Counted from the first letter of the stretch, positions 14,723 through 24,061 are shown. The stretch: 33,775 bases of DNA from Clostridia bacterium (GCA_017453285.1 JAFTKL010000061.1:1-33775), one strand, 5' to 3'. Notes: generated by a model not told the origin, from the sequence alone. Program-made: numbers and translations.

Positions 14723-17401
14723 TTAGTCCTTCTTCTTGAGAACAACTGCGCATCCAAGAACAGCAACTACGCTTACAACGAGAGCAGAAGCGGTAACGAA
14801 GCTTCCGCAACCCGACTTTTCAGTGGGCTCGGTAGCACCTGCATTGTCCTCGGTCGCCTTGGGTTCCTCTGTGGGCTCTTCTGCCTTAGCAAGACCTGCG
14901 ATGGCAGCGGTGAGGTCTGCAAGAACCTTAGCTGCATCCTCTTCGGTAGCCATTCTGTCAGACTTGAGGGCGTTAACTGCGTTCTTTGCGTCAACGAGCT
15001 TCTGCCAGGACGCTTCGGTGTAATCAGCCTTTGTGAGTTCCTCGATCTCTGCGAGCTTCGCATCGATCTCGGTGTAGTCAGCGTACTTCTTGAGTGCGGC
15101 AACAGCAGCCTCGAGAGCAGCCTTGAATTCTTCAGCATCAGCTACCGAAATGGTAGATGCCTTGGTAGGCTTGCAAGCTTCGCGGATATCGTCTACTACA
15201 GCCATAAGCTCGGTGAGTCCATCGGGATGATAATCAGCGTCGGTAACGCTTTCCCACTTCTCAACGAGAGCCTTGAGCTCGTCAACGTTAGCCAGCTTCT
15301 CGAGTCCTGCGATAGCCTTGTCAATCTTAGCGATCATATCAGCGGAGCTCTTTTCGCCGACCTCGCCGTCAGCAATAGCCTTTTCAGCTTCGCGGAGAAG
15401 GTCGTTGAGGACCTTGTAGCTATCGGAGGTATATACCTCTCTGTCATACTCAGCGATAGTAGCATCTACCTTAGCCTTGAGAGCGGCAGAGTCAGCCTTC
15501 TTGTCAAGTGCATCAGCTGCAGCCTTGAGAGCGGTAAGAGCGGTATCTACTTCAGCGGCGGTAGAGTTTACGTTATCCTTAACTGCCTTTGCAGCTGTGA
15601 GAGCCTCGGTAAGAGCAGTCCAGGTAATAGTGGTGTAGTCAGCAGCGGTAAGAGCCTCGCACTTAGCGATCTCTGCTGCGAGAGTGTCAAGCGCAGGCTT
15701 CTTAGCAAGAGCAGCCTGAGCGTCGGTAAGAGCCTTAGCGGCATTGTTTACGGCACTCTGCTTGGACTTAGTATCAGCTGCAACTGCCTTAGCATCAGCG
15801 AGAGCCTTTGCGAATGCATCCCAGGTAATAGGAGTGTATTCGTCGCCCTTATCTTCGAGTGCCTTAGCTGCGTTGATAGCGGTGTTAAGTGCGGTGAAAT
15901 CTACGTTCGCAAGAGGAACGAGTGCATCTGCAGCGTCCTTGAGAGCCTTAGCCATATCGGAGAGCGCGTCGGAGGCGTCCTTCTTTTCCTCAAGGAAGGG
16001 AATAGCGGTGTCAAGAGTGAGCTTGAACGTATCCCAACCTGCAGTGTAGTCATCCTTCGCGTAATCCTTGACCTCTGCGATAACGTCGCGGAGCTCGGTG
16101 TATCCTTTGTTAACGGGAACGTCGTATTCCATATCAAAGAAGATACAGCCGGATGTCCAGGTGTTAGAGGTGAACTTGGGATTTCCTGTGTATGCGCCAA
16201 ATCCCATCATCATCGGGAATTTGGACTTGAGGAAGCTTGAAACGTTACCCGAGTAACCGGGGATAATGGTATCGCCGTTAGCCGAGAATGCAAGGACTTC
16301 GTCTTTTTCGACAACTATGTTGTACTCACTTACGTCAAACTTAATGAATTTGAAGATTCCAGAGGTGTTGGGAGTAAGACCGTACTTTTCAGCGTTGATC
16401 TTAATTGTGTAGGAGTTTACGGGAGCGGAGTTTGTGAGTCCGTCTCTCTTGAAGGTAGAGATGGTGAACTTGAAGTTACCGTCAGCGTCAGCCGCGAGAG
16501 TCTTCTTAATGGGAAGAGTGATGCTGCGCATACGGGTGCCTGCCATAAGATTTTGGAATGCTGCGTTTACGGGAGTGAAGGGAGCAACGCTGGGAACCCA
16601 GTCAAGAGTAGCCGCGCCGTCTTTCTCAAAGAGAGCCTTGAGATCAGCAAATACGTCCTCGGGCATATATCTCTTGGTATCGTAATAGGTGAAATCGATC
16701 TTTTCGGTCGTCTCGGGCTCTTCCTCGTCCCATCCCTTTTCCTTCTCAAGCTCGAAGTCAAAGAAGATAGAGGAGTTTGCGTTAGCCGAATAGGTTGTCT
16801 TGCCTACGTTAGCCGCAAAGCCAACGAGAGTGGGGTAATCTTCCTTGATAGCTTTCTGAACGGAGGAGTTGTCATCGGGTGCCCAAGCGGGAAGGAGAGT
16901 ATCAGTCGCACCTGCAAATGCGAGGACCTCGTCCGCTGCAACGTTGATGTTGTAGGAGGAGATGTCTACCTTGATAGACTTGAAGATATCGCTCTTGTTA
17001 GCCTCAAGACCGTAGTCAGCACCCTTGATCTTGATAACGTAGGTGTTCGTGGGGGTGGAATTGACACCGATCTCGGAAGACTTGATGGTGCAGAGAGTGA
17101 AGGTGAAGTTGCCCTCAGCGTCAGCTGCAAGAGTCTTTCTTACGGGGATCGAGATAGAAAGGAGCTTTGATCCCGAAAGTCTCTCGTTGATCGCATAGGC
17201 GGTGTAAGCAAAGGGCGTTACGCCGGGGACGTAATCTTTGGTCTTTGCACCGTCTGCTTCGTAAAGTGCTGCGAGCTTGTCGTAAAGACCATCGGGCAGG
17301 AAGTTTACTGTCTCGGTCTCAGCCGCAGAAGCGGGGATGATAGCAAGCACGGAGGCGAGCATCATCGTGCAGATGAGTAAAATTGATAATAATTTTTTCA
17401 T
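14723..17401 (-). CDS. Large cell-surface protein with duplicated beta domain and FIVAR-like repeats
   Basis: 892 aa, ATG at 17401 preceded by AAAAGGAGG. Residues 1-26 are a signal peptide (LLSILLICTMMLASVLAIIP, ASAAETE). Two homologous domains of about 190 residues follow: each has a P-[DE]-x-[LV]-[YF]-x-x-LxAL[YF]E start, a V-R/K-KTLAADA-[ED]-GNF strand, a YG-L-x-x-N-x-[SD]-IFK block, and an end at FFD-[FM]-E. Next come about six helical repeats of 60-70 residues of FIVAR/three-helix type (for example ADYTTITWTALTEALTAAKA and KADYTEASWQKLVDAKNAVN). An EEPTEEP linker leads to SGCGS, a membrane helix and KKKD. Such proteins present binding modules on long helical stalks; the ligand is unknown. 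Not LPXTG-anchored. Confidence 0.82.
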   Translation of the reverse strand: MKKLLSILLICTMMLASVLAIIPASAAETETVNFLPDGLYDKLAALYEADGAKTKDYVPGVTPFAYTAYAINERLSGSKLLSISIPVRKTLAADAEGNFTFTLCTIKSSEIGVNSTPTNTYVIKIKGADYGLEANKSDIFKSIKVDISSYNINVAADEVLAFAGATDTLLPAWAPDDNSSVQKAIKEDYPTLVGFAANVGKTTYSANANSSIFFDFELEKEKGWDEEEPETTEKIDFTYYDTKRYMPEDVFADLKALFEKDGAATLDWVPSVAPFTPVNAAFQNLMAGTRMRSITLPIKKTLAADADGNFKFTISTFKRDGLTNSAPVNSYTIKINAEKYGLTPNTSGIFKFIKFDVSEYNIVVEKDEVLAFSANGDTIIPGYSGNVSSFLKSKFPMMMGFGAYTGNPKFTSNTWTSGCIFFDMEYDVPVNKGYTELRDVIAEVKDYAKDDYTAGWDTFKLTLDTAIPFLEEKKDASDALSDMAKALKDAADALVPLANVDFTALNTAINAAKALEDKGDEYTPITWDAFAKALADAKAVAADTKSKQSAVNNAAKALTDAQAALAKKPALDTLAAEIAKCEALTAADYTTITWTALTEALTAAKAVKDNVNSTAAEVDTALTALKAAADALDKKADSAALKAKVDATIAEYDREVYTSDSYKVLNDLLREAEKAIADGEVGEKSSADMIAKIDKAIAGLEKLANVDELKALVEKWESVTDADYHPDGLTELMAVVDDIREACKPTKASTISVADAEEFKAALEAAVAALKKYADYTEIDAKLAEIEELTKADYTEASWQKLVDAKNAVNALKSDRMATEEDAAKVLADLTAAIAGLAKAEEPTEEPKATEDNAGATEPTEKSGCGSFVTASALVVSVVAVLGCAVVLKKKD

Positions 17402-17429
17402 AATATACCTCCTTTTGGTATGTACAATA

Positions 17430-17458
17430 ATTATACCACATAAAAAAAGTTTTGTAAA
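17430..17458 (-). promoter_or_regulatory. Promoter of the FIVAR-repeat protein gene
   Basis: Minus strand TTTACA (17458-17453), 17-bp spacer, TATAAT (17435-17430), extended TGG. Confidence 0.85.
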
Positions 17459-17566
17459 GAAGCAACCGTCCGTCATAGTGTAAAAAAAGAAGGAAGGATT
17501 TTATACAATCTTTACAAAACTTTAAATAGAATTGACATATTTTGGTGTAAATGTCTCTCGCGGGAA

Positions 17567-19063
17567 TCAAAAGAGCATCGAGGACATATATAGTTCCGAG
17601 AAAACGGGGTCTGACGCAAGTCCGACGACCTCGGCGCGCTTTGCGATATCCTCTGCTTCCTTGCGAAGCGTCACGTCAAGTAAGAGCATCGATGCGCCTG
17701 CAAGCGCGGCGTTGCCGACCGTCTCGGTGCGCCCCAAGACTTCACGCGGCAAAAGTCCGATGCGAGTCGCGCTGTGAATATTGAGATATTTTCCAAATCC
17801 GCCTGCGATCTTAAGTCCGCTGATGTTGCTAAGCTCCGCACCGCACTTCTTTGCAAGCGTGCAAAGTCCTGAATATATCGCGGATTTCGCAAGCTGCAGC
17901 GCACGAATGTCGTTTTGTGTGAGTGTAACTCCCTCTGCGAGCGTGACGTCTCCGTCCTCAAAAAATCCTGTTTCGTCCATCAGCTCAAGCTCAAGCATAC
18001 ACGCCGCCGCATCCACGATGCCGCTGCCACATATTCCGCGAGCCTTAGCACCGCCGACCGTGTGCGAGTGAAGCGCGCCGTTTAATATCGTGACCTTGTC
18101 GATCGCTCCCGTCTCTCCGCGCATTCCCGAGGAAATTCCGACTCCCTCGAATGCAGGACCTGCGGCGGTCGAGCAAACGTAAAGCCTCGTGCCGTCAAAG
18201 AGTGCCATCTCGCCGTTTGTGCCTATATCCACGAGCATACTCGCCGCATCCGAGTCGCAAAGCTTAGTTGCGAGCAGGGCGCAGACCGTGTCCGCACCGA
18301 CGAACGCGGAAATGCAGGGTGGGAGATAGACTTTTGTGTCGGGAGCAAGTGAATTTAGCCCAAGCTCGCGTGCGCCGAGTGTCTCGCCGAATAGTTTGTC
18401 TGCGACAAAGGGTGCGCGTGAGAGCGCGAGCGGCGAGCTTTTAGTGAGAAAATAGAGCATCGCGGTGTTGCCCGTCAGCACGATCGAGCCGATCTCATCA
18501 GCCATTCTGCCTGCCGCACTGCAAAGCTCAAAAATCAGATTATCAATTGCCGAGAGGATAAGAGAAGCAAGCTCCTCTTCGTGCGACGCGAGAGAAGCCT
18601 CGATGCGCGAGATAACGTCAGCTCCGAAGCTTGACTGCGGATTGAGCTCTCCCACACTTGAAAGAAGCTCTCCGTCGCTCGAGTAAAGGCGAGCGGCAAG
18701 AGTCGTCGTGCCTATGTCGAGCGCTACGCCGAGCCGCTCGAAATCGGGGCAGAGAGAGATCTGGGGCAGATCCGCATCTGTGAGCACCACGCTGTCGCGC
18801 TCGTTGCGAATAGTGCTTATCTCGCATTCGCCAAGCACCCTCGCAGAGCAGGCAAGGCGCACTCCGCGCGAAAGTTCGTCGGCAGAAAGAAGCCTCAGCT
18901 CGTCCTCGGAGGGCGCAGAAAGAGAACCCCTCGCCACGACCTTGCATTTGCCGCACTTTCCGTGCCCGCCGCAGGGTTGCTCCCCCTTTATTATCTGCGC
19001 GATCGTCTGTCCGATTGTGGCGATTATCTGCTTATTGTCGAACGTCAGCTTTGTCTGCTCCAT
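17567..19063 (-). CDS. RACo-like corrinoid reductive activase (2Fe-2S + ASKHA)
   Basis: 498 aa. The N-terminus is a plant-type 2Fe-2S ferredoxin: C31-x5-C37-x2-C40 (CGGHGKCGKC) and C72 (ACSAR). The C-terminal part is an ASKHA ATPase-fold domain starting GVALDIGTTTLAARL (D116), with VLTGNTAMLY, MLVDIGTNGEMALFDG and GICGSGIVDA. This architecture is that of RACo/RamA-type activators, which use ATP and an electron to return inactive cob(II)alamin on a corrinoid protein to cob(I)alamin. It is shorter than typical RACo proteins (often 600 or more), so the linker between ferredoxin and ATPase is reduced. It starts two bases after the DUF2284 stop, with GGAGAG ahead, and is last in the methyltransferase operon. 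No clear terminator follows. Confidence 0.9.
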   Translation of the reverse strand: MEQTKLTFDNKQIIATIGQTIAQIIKGEQPCGGHGKCGKCKVVARGSLSAPSEDELRLLSADELSRGVRLACSARVLGECEISTIRNERDSVVLTDADLPQISLCPDFERLGVALDIGTTTLAARLYSSDGELLSSVGELNPQSSFGADVISRIEASLASHEEELASLILSAIDNLIFELCSAAGRMADEIGSIVLTGNTAMLYFLTKSSPLALSRAPFVADKLFGETLGARELGLNSLAPDTKVYLPPCISAFVGADTVCALLATKLCDSDAASMLVDIGTNGEMALFDGTRLYVCSTAAGPAFEGVGISSGMRGETGAIDKVTILNGALHSHTVGGAKARGICGSGIVDAAACMLELELMDETGFFEDGDVTLAEGVTLTQNDIRALQLAKSAIYSGLCTLAKKCGAELSNISGLKIAGGFGKYLNIHSATRIGLLPREVLGRTETVGNAALAGASMLLLDVTLRKEAEDIAKRAEVVGLASDPVFSELYMSSMLF

Positions 19064-19064
19064 T

Positions 19065-19628
19065 TTACTCTCCGTCAAGTGAAAATAATACCGCACCGAA
19101 GTAGGTAACGGTGTTCTGCCCGTTGATGTATTTCATTCCCGCGGACTTCGCAAGCGCCGACACGTTAAATCCGTAGGCTTCAAGCGAGGGCATCGCTTTT
19201 TCGGGGAAACGGCAGGGCTCGCCCGTCTGCTTAGCACAGCTCTTGCATACGCCGCAACCGCCTGCACCAAGGTGAAGCACCTTTTTTATGCCGCAGTTTT
19301 TGAATATCTCGCGCATACTCTGCGCAAGAGGATAGGTGCGCTTCTTAGCTTCGACCATACCTTCGAAATCAAAGCTGTCCTCAAGCTCGCTTACCGTCTG
19401 GTAGACCAGCGCGTAGTCGTAATTTGCGACCTCTGCCATAAGCTCGTCGATATCCCCCACGTCGGGCGGACACATATAGCACTTTCCGTAAACTCCGAAC
19501 GCGTTGGATGCGCACATGTCGCGAAACGCGCGGTCGAGCGAGATCTCGCCCGCAGAAATTACGCTCGCCTTGTGTGCGCCGAGCTCTATTGCTTTTTCTG
19601 TAAGTGTATCAAATATCTTATTTTTCAT
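19065..19628 (-). CDS. DUF2284 metal-binding protein
   Basis: 187 aa. It has the cysteine pattern of DUF2284: YGKCYMCPP near residue 55 and GGCGVCKSCAKQTGEPCRFP near residue 125, which likely binds an Fe-S cluster or metal. The ATG at 19628 overlaps the upstream UroD-type gene by 11 bp. DUF2284 proteins commonly travel with corrinoid methyltransferase operons; no reaction is established. The position between a methyltransferase and the activase suggests a role in electron supply or reactivation, which is inference. Confidence 0.88.
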   Translation of the reverse strand: MKNKIFDTLTEKAIELGAHKASVISAGEISLDRAFRDMCASNAFGVYGKCYMCPPDVGDIDELMAEVANYDYALVYQTVSELEDSFDFEGMVEAKKRTYPLAQSMREIFKNCGIKKVLHLGAGGCGVCKSCAKQTGEPCRFPEKAMPSLEAYGFNVSALAKSAGMKYINGQNTVTYFGAVLFSLDGE

Positions 19629-20631
19629 AGTATTCTTCAGATGCCGCAAAAAATGCGTCGATATTCTCCCACGGAGTCATCGGTGGGATGTCACAGCCCG
19701 AGGATAGCAGGAAGTTTTCGTACTTCGAGCATTTCTCGAGCAAAGCAAGCGTTTCTTCTTTTACCTTCTCGGGTGTTCCGAGTCGCAGAACTCCCGCGGG
19801 GTCGATATTTCCCATAACGAGCACGTCGGACGGAACGTGTGCGATAATGTCGCGCTCCATATCCACCGCGTTACCGAAGTGGTAAGCTGCCGCACCCGTC
19901 GTCAGTATCGAGTCGAGCATTTTCGGCACGTTGTCGCCGCAGTTGTGGTAGATAACTGCAAAATCCTCCGACTGCACAGCCTCAACTATCTGCTTGACGT
20001 ATGGAGAAGAGAATTCTTCCTCAAGCATAGGCGAGAGCAGACCCGCGACGGGCTCTGCCAGAACTATTCCGTCAGCACCCGCCGCCTTGTATGCCTTCGC
20101 GTATTCACAGAGGAAAGACGTGACCTTCTCGAGTACGGTGTGCACCATATCGGGATCGTCGTAGCAGTCCATCATTATTTCGGATACGTCAAGCAAGCGC
20201 GCCGCGAGCGAGAAAGGACCGATCATTCCCGCGAGCACGGGGCGGTCGCCTATAAGCTCGGTCGCCTTTTTGATGGCATCAATATAAATAGGTGCTCTGC
20301 CGCTGTCGACAGATGGAACTTCGAGCGCGTCAGCCTCGTTCGCATTGTTGATCATCCTGCCCTTTACGGTGGGAACTTCGTCGTCCGAGACTACAACGGC
20401 CGCTCCAAAGCATTCAGCCTCGACCGAAAGATCCATAAAGCTGACCGTCGCTGCCGCATCGGTGCGCTCTGCAATGAGCTTCATTCCCGCAGCTTGCAGA
20501 TTACTGTCCGAAATGAGCTCTCGAACGCTGACTCCGAGCAGACTGACGCAGGGGAAAGAGAGGATGGGCAGTGGCTTTTTTGCGTGAGAACCCTTGAGGC
20601 TCTCCAGCCATAATTTCATATCGTATTTCAT
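19618..20631 (-). CDS. UroD/MtaA-family methyltransferase with full zinc triad
   Basis: 337 aa of the uroporphyrinogen-decarboxylase superfamily in its methyltransferase (MtaA/MtbA-like) branch. The zinc ligands are intact: H229-N-C231 (YHNCGD) and C313 (SSGCDIPP). IGPFSLAARL and GADGIVLAEPVAGLLSP match the barrel strands of the branch. MtaA-type enzymes move a methyl group between a corrinoid protein and a thiol. In a bacterium without coenzyme M the acceptor is unknown; of the five UroD relatives here this is the best candidate for the second-step (MT-II-like) enzyme. AAAGGT precedes the ATG. Seven bases separate it from the upstream gene. Confidence 0.85.
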   Translation of the reverse strand: MKYDMKLWLESLKGSHAKKPLPILSFPCVSLLGVSVRELISDSNLQAAGMKLIAERTDAAATVSFMDLSVEAECFGAAVVVSDDEVPTVKGRMINNANEADALEVPSVDSGRAPIYIDAIKKATELIGDRPVLAGMIGPFSLAARLLDVSEIMMDCYDDPDMVHTVLEKVTSFLCEYAKAYKAAGADGIVLAEPVAGLLSPMLEEEFSSPYVKQIVEAVQSEDFAVIYHNCGDNVPKMLDSILTTGAAAYHFGNAVDMERDIIAHVPSDVLVMGNIDPAGVLRLGTPEKVKEETLALLEKCSKYENFLLSSGCDIPPMTPWENIDAFFAASEEYYEK

Positions 20632-20637
20632 TCGAAT

Positions 20638-21867
20638 TTACCTTTTGTCGTAATATTGATCGAGCACGTCATTTACCGTCTGTGCCCATACAATGAGATT
20701 TTCGGGGCGGTGCGAGACCGTGCTGATATCCTTGAGAACGATATCGTACGGACAGCTGTGCGCAAGGCATGCCTTGACCGTCTCTTCGGTCTCGCGCTTT
20801 ATCAGCTCGGGGTCTGTGCAGATAGCCACGTTTGCAGGGTTCGGCTTTCTTGAGAGCACGTAATTGCCGCCGATCTGCTCGGCACAGCTCTCGACTTTCG
20901 CCCAAGGCGAGCAACCTATCTTACGCAGATTGGGTATCTGTCTTAGTACCTCTATCTTGTCGTCAAGCGGTTCACAACAGCCGTAATAGGTGTAGGCAAA
21001 ACGCTCTGCCACCGACAGAAGATAGTCAAGCTCGAACTCCTTGAACATAGCGGGCGAGATAACTCCGAACGACTGCGCCATACTGCGACACCAGGTCGAC
21101 TTGAGCCCCTTGCCCTCCTCGACGGTTATCGGAGAGGGGGTGCAGTGAAGGGAATTGCCTCTGACTATCTCAAGGTTCTGCTCAACAAAATCAAGCTCTG
21201 CGTGCGCGGCAGAGGTGAATTTTTGGATGATCTCGTGCAGATATTCGGGGCGGTCGTACATATCCATAAGGATAGGCTCGACACCGCGAAGTCTGGTTAT
21301 CTTGTCCCACGGCGCATAGTAAAAATAGTCAAATCCGTAGAGCCTTATCGGGATGGAGTCGCCGAGAAGCTCGGTATAGAACTCCATCTCTGCCGCATCC
21401 TTTTCGGGATGGAGCGTAAAGACAGGATCGTGCATCTTCTCAAGCGCGGACTCGTCCTCGAGAACGTCACGAAATTCACGCGATACGATGTTGTTGACGC
21501 TATCTGTACGCTTGAGATCAAGCGTTTCGTATTCAATTCCGATGCCGCTCGAGCTTATAGCGCGGCGCACTCTGAATTCGGGCAGATAGGTGTTGTCTGC
21601 CGCGAAATGAGTCATATAGAATATCGCCGTTCTGAAGTGATACTCAACTCTGCGCGCTCTCTCGTCCTCGCACACGCAGTCAAGCTCGCCGTTCATATTC
21701 ATCTGATACCACGGTATCTCGGCGAGAATGACGGGAGGACGTGTCGCCCTCAGATCATTCGTGTCAAGAAATCTTGCAAGCATACGCTCCTGCCTCTCGG
21801 TGCAGACGAGCGACATATACTTCTTTGCAAGCTCTCGTACGATCAATTTATCTCTGTTGTTTATCAT
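20638..21867 (-). CDS. UroD-family protein, divergent (YGCCEP motif)
   Basis: 409 aa, the longest of the five paralogues. The family's H-x-C position reads YYGCCEPLDDK (C297, C298): histidine replaced, two adjacent cysteines. IPNLRKIGCSPWAKVE and ISPAMFKEFELDYLL are typical of clostridial UroD-like methyltransferase subunits. The extended N-terminus (about 60 residues) starts with INNRDKLIVRELAKKY. The altered ligand set suggests a different substrate or metal geometry, perhaps a substrate:corrinoid methyltransferase (MT-I). Not a heme enzyme: no other heme-synthesis gene lies near. AAAGGA precedes the ATG; 12 bases separate it from the upstream paralogue's stop. Confidence 0.83.
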   Translation of the reverse strand: MINNRDKLIVRELAKKYMSLVCTERQERMLARFLDTNDLRATRPPVILAEIPWYQMNMNGELDCVCEDERARRVEYHFRTAIFYMTHFAADNTYLPEFRVRRAISSSGIGIEYETLDLKRTDSVNNIVSREFRDVLEDESALEKMHDPVFTLHPEKDAAEMEFYTELLGDSIPIRLYGFDYFYYAPWDKITRLRGVEPILMDMYDRPEYLHEIIQKFTSAAHAELDFVEQNLEIVRGNSLHCTPSPITVEEGKGLKSTWCRSMAQSFGVISPAMFKEFELDYLLSVAERFAYTYYGCCEPLDDKIEVLRQIPNLRKIGCSPWAKVESCAEQIGGNYVLSRKPNPANVAICTDPELIKRETEETVKACLAHSCPYDIVLKDISTVSHRPENLIVWAQTVNDVLDQYYDKR

Positions 21868-21879
21868 AAAAATCCTTTT

Positions 21880-22950
21880 TTAATATTTTCCGAGCCTGTG
21901 CGCAAGCTCCGCTATTTGCTTCATAGTTTCAAAGGAAACTGAATTCGGGATTGAGTGATCGGATGCGAATACGTATCCGCCACCCTCTTTCATAACGGGG
22001 ATGATGCGCTCCATTTCTGCCTTGACAAGCTCAGGCTTATCCCAAAGCTGAGCGTTGATCCCTCCGCGGAATGCGAGCTTGTCACCGTAGAGCGACTTGA
22101 GCTTGAAAGGATCCATTCCTGCCTTTATCTCAAGCGGATTGAGCATTTCGAGCCCGATCTCGACAAGATCGGGAACGAGCGGATCGATAAATCCGCAGGA
22201 GTGAAGCTCGGTGACCATCCCTCTCTCGTGCGCCCAATCTATCGCCTTTTTGTGATAGGGCTTGAGCAACTCGCGGTACATCGCGGGTGAGAAAAAGGGA
22301 GAGTTCTTATAGCCCATATCGTCATACCAGAAAATGCCGTCAAACTCGTAGCCCGCATCGAGTATCTTTTGAGCAAGTCCGAGCGACACGGAAAGATACG
22401 TATCGAACATATCGCATATCCACTCGGGCTCGTCGTACATACCGACAAGAACGTTCTCGGTTCCGACCATATGCGAGTGCGTAACGTCAAAGCCAAACCA
22501 GATGACGAGTTGCATAAATCTGCCCTCTTCCTTCCATTTGGCATAGTTCTGCTTCAGATTGTCCCACGGAATTCTATCTTCATAGTGAGTAAGCATTTTG
22601 GCTTTAGCTTCCTCCCAACGCTCCGAGGAACAATAGTAGGAGTCAAGCACCTCGGGGGTGGAGTCAAGCTCCTTGAAATGCTTCTGCGTTTGTCCCCAAG
22701 AAGTCGTTATTATTTTGTATCTGTCGGTTTCTTCTATCAGCTTGTAGGGAAAACGCGGAGAGTTGTCCGTGCCGATCTTTACTATCTTGTCAAAACCGAA
22801 ATAGTCCTGCCAATCGACACCGGCAGGCATACCCTCTCTGTGCCATCTTTGCACCGTACCCTTCCACGCCGAGTCGACCATCATAATGCGGTCTATCTCC
22901 TCTCGGCGATAGGTGCGGAGCATTCTTTCGCGGCTTGTGAGCTTTGTCAT
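21880..22950 (-). CDS. UroD-family methyltransferase (HSCG motif)
   Basis: 356 aa. It carries LHSCGFIDPL (H250-S-C252), the H-x-C half of the zinc site, but the distal cysteine is replaced by ASDHSIP near residue 330, so the third ligand would be a histidine or aspartate. The N-terminus (TSRERMLRTYRREEIDRI) is the usual start of this family, and FRGGINAQ, KEGGGYVFASDHSIP follow the pattern of the clostridial group. AAGGAGG lies ahead of the ATG at 22950, the best ribosome site in the operon. Its substrate is unknown. Confidence 0.87.
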   Translation of the reverse strand: MTKLTSRERMLRTYRREEIDRIMMVDSAWKGTVQRWHREGMPAGVDWQDYFGFDKIVKIGTDNSPRFPYKLIEETDRYKIITTSWGQTQKHFKELDSTPEVLDSYYCSSERWEEAKAKMLTHYEDRIPWDNLKQNYAKWKEEGRFMQLVIWFGFDVTHSHMVGTENVLVGMYDEPEWICDMFDTYLSVSLGLAQKILDAGYEFDGIFWYDDMGYKNSPFFSPAMYRELLKPYHKKAIDWAHERGMVTELHSCGFIDPLVPDLVEIGLEMLNPLEIKAGMDPFKLKSLYGDKLAFRGGINAQLWDKPELVKAEMERIIPVMKEGGGYVFASDHSIPNSVSFETMKQIAELAHRLGKY

Positions 22951-22990
22951 TTCTTATGCCTCCTTGCGATGTATTGGTCAGAAATCAGAA

Positions 22991-24061
22991 TTACTCCGAC
23001 CATCTGCTTATCTTTTCAAGCATGTCCTTTGCTTTGTCCTCAGAGGAGCATCCAAAGCTTATGTAAACACCTGTGGGATCGAGCGATTTGATCAAGCGCT
23101 CTGCGCCTGCCTCGTCGTGCTCATTGATTCCGCTAAGCAGAACGATGTTTTTCTTCTTGTCCTGTATTTTTCGATAGAGGTCAAACCATTTTTCATCCCA
23201 AAGCTCCGCGTTGCCTGCTCCCGACGTCCATTGGATGCCGGTGAGCCCTTCTATGTCGAGAAGCATATCTATATGCGGAAGCTCGCCCACACCGTCAAGA
23301 TGATAGATAGAGCGCGGCATATAGTTGACTTGGTCAATAAGGTCGTCAAGCACGAATTCGCTGAACTGCTTTGGCGAGATCATATAGCAAAAATCGCACT
23401 GCAGGGGATACCACGGCTTCGAAGAGGGAATGTTCATCCAGTTGTTGTAGGGCTGGGATGCCGCAGAAATAATATCAAGCTGTCTGTCGTAGAGCTTGAA
23501 CCATTCTTCCTTTACCCTCTGTGTGAATTCCTTGACCTCGTCGGGATAATCGTACAGATCGTAAAGCAGATTTTCAGTACCTCTCAGCGCCGCGACTACG
23601 TCCATTATTCCGCCGATGTCCGTGATCGAAAAATGTACGTCGGGGTCCGCGGCATAGATCCTTTGCTCTGCCACGATATTCTGCCACATCTCGCTTTGCT
23701 CGTCAAAGCGTATAGCGGGCGGATTTTCCCATTCCTTTACTATCGGATCGGTATCGAACCATATTGTGTTCATCGCGGGCACAAAGCTACCGCCGATGCA
23801 CGCGGCAAGACATCCCGGACCGAAATTGGTAAACTGCATAGGTATTCCCTCTGCAATATATCCGGTAGTGGCTAAAATGTGCTTGCAGCGGTTATATTTA
23901 TAGCCGAGATCAAGCCATTTTTCCGTCGGATCTTGCGGATCGCGGAAGGGAAGTGTATTTTCTTTTCTGTAGGATATGTTAAGAATAGGTCGCTTTGTGT
24001 TCTTGCGCTCCCAAAATTTTTCATACTCGCAAAGAACGGCGCTGTATTTGTCGATAAACAT
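22991..24061 (-). CDS. UroD-family protein (HLDG motif)
   Basis: 356 aa. The zinc-site region reads YHLDGVGELPH (H254, D256), with aspartate where zinc-binding members have cysteine; C338 (SFGCSS) is near the C-terminus. It lacks the family's usual N-terminal start, opening instead with FIDKYSAVLCEYEKFWERK. It follows the AraC-corrinoid gene by 23 bases and has only a weak ribosome site (AAGAAAAAG). This HLDG group is common in gut Clostridia next to corrinoid proteins. It probably demethylates a substrate onto the corrinoid protein encoded upstream, by context only. Confidence 0.83.
   Translation of the reverse strand: MFIDKYSAVLCEYEKFWERKNTKRPILNISYRKENTLPFRDPQDPTEKWLDLGYKYNRCKHILATTGYIAEGIPMQFTNFGPGCLAACIGGSFVPAMNTIWFDTDPIVKEWENPPAIRFDEQSEMWQNIVAEQRIYAADPDVHFSITDIGGIMDVVAALRGTENLLYDLYDYPDEVKEFTQRVKEEWFKLYDRQLDIISAASQPYNNWMNIPSSKPWYPLQCDFCYMISPKQFSEFVLDDLIDQVNYMPRSIYHLDGVGELPHIDMLLDIEGLTGIQWTSGAGNAELWDEKWFDLYRKIQDKKKNIVLLSGINEHDEAGAERLIKSLDPTGVYISFGCSSEDKAKDMLEKISRWSE

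Noticed and set aside
14723..16100. Repetitive DNA resembling a direct-repeat array
   Set aside because: The repetition is in protein sequence (Ala/Lys/Asp-rich three-helix repeats) with diverged codons; no constant repeat and spacer pattern, so not CRISPR.
17520..17566. TTGACA at 17532 as a plus-strand promoter
   Set aside because: No -10 element at a suitable distance and no plus-strand gene downstream.
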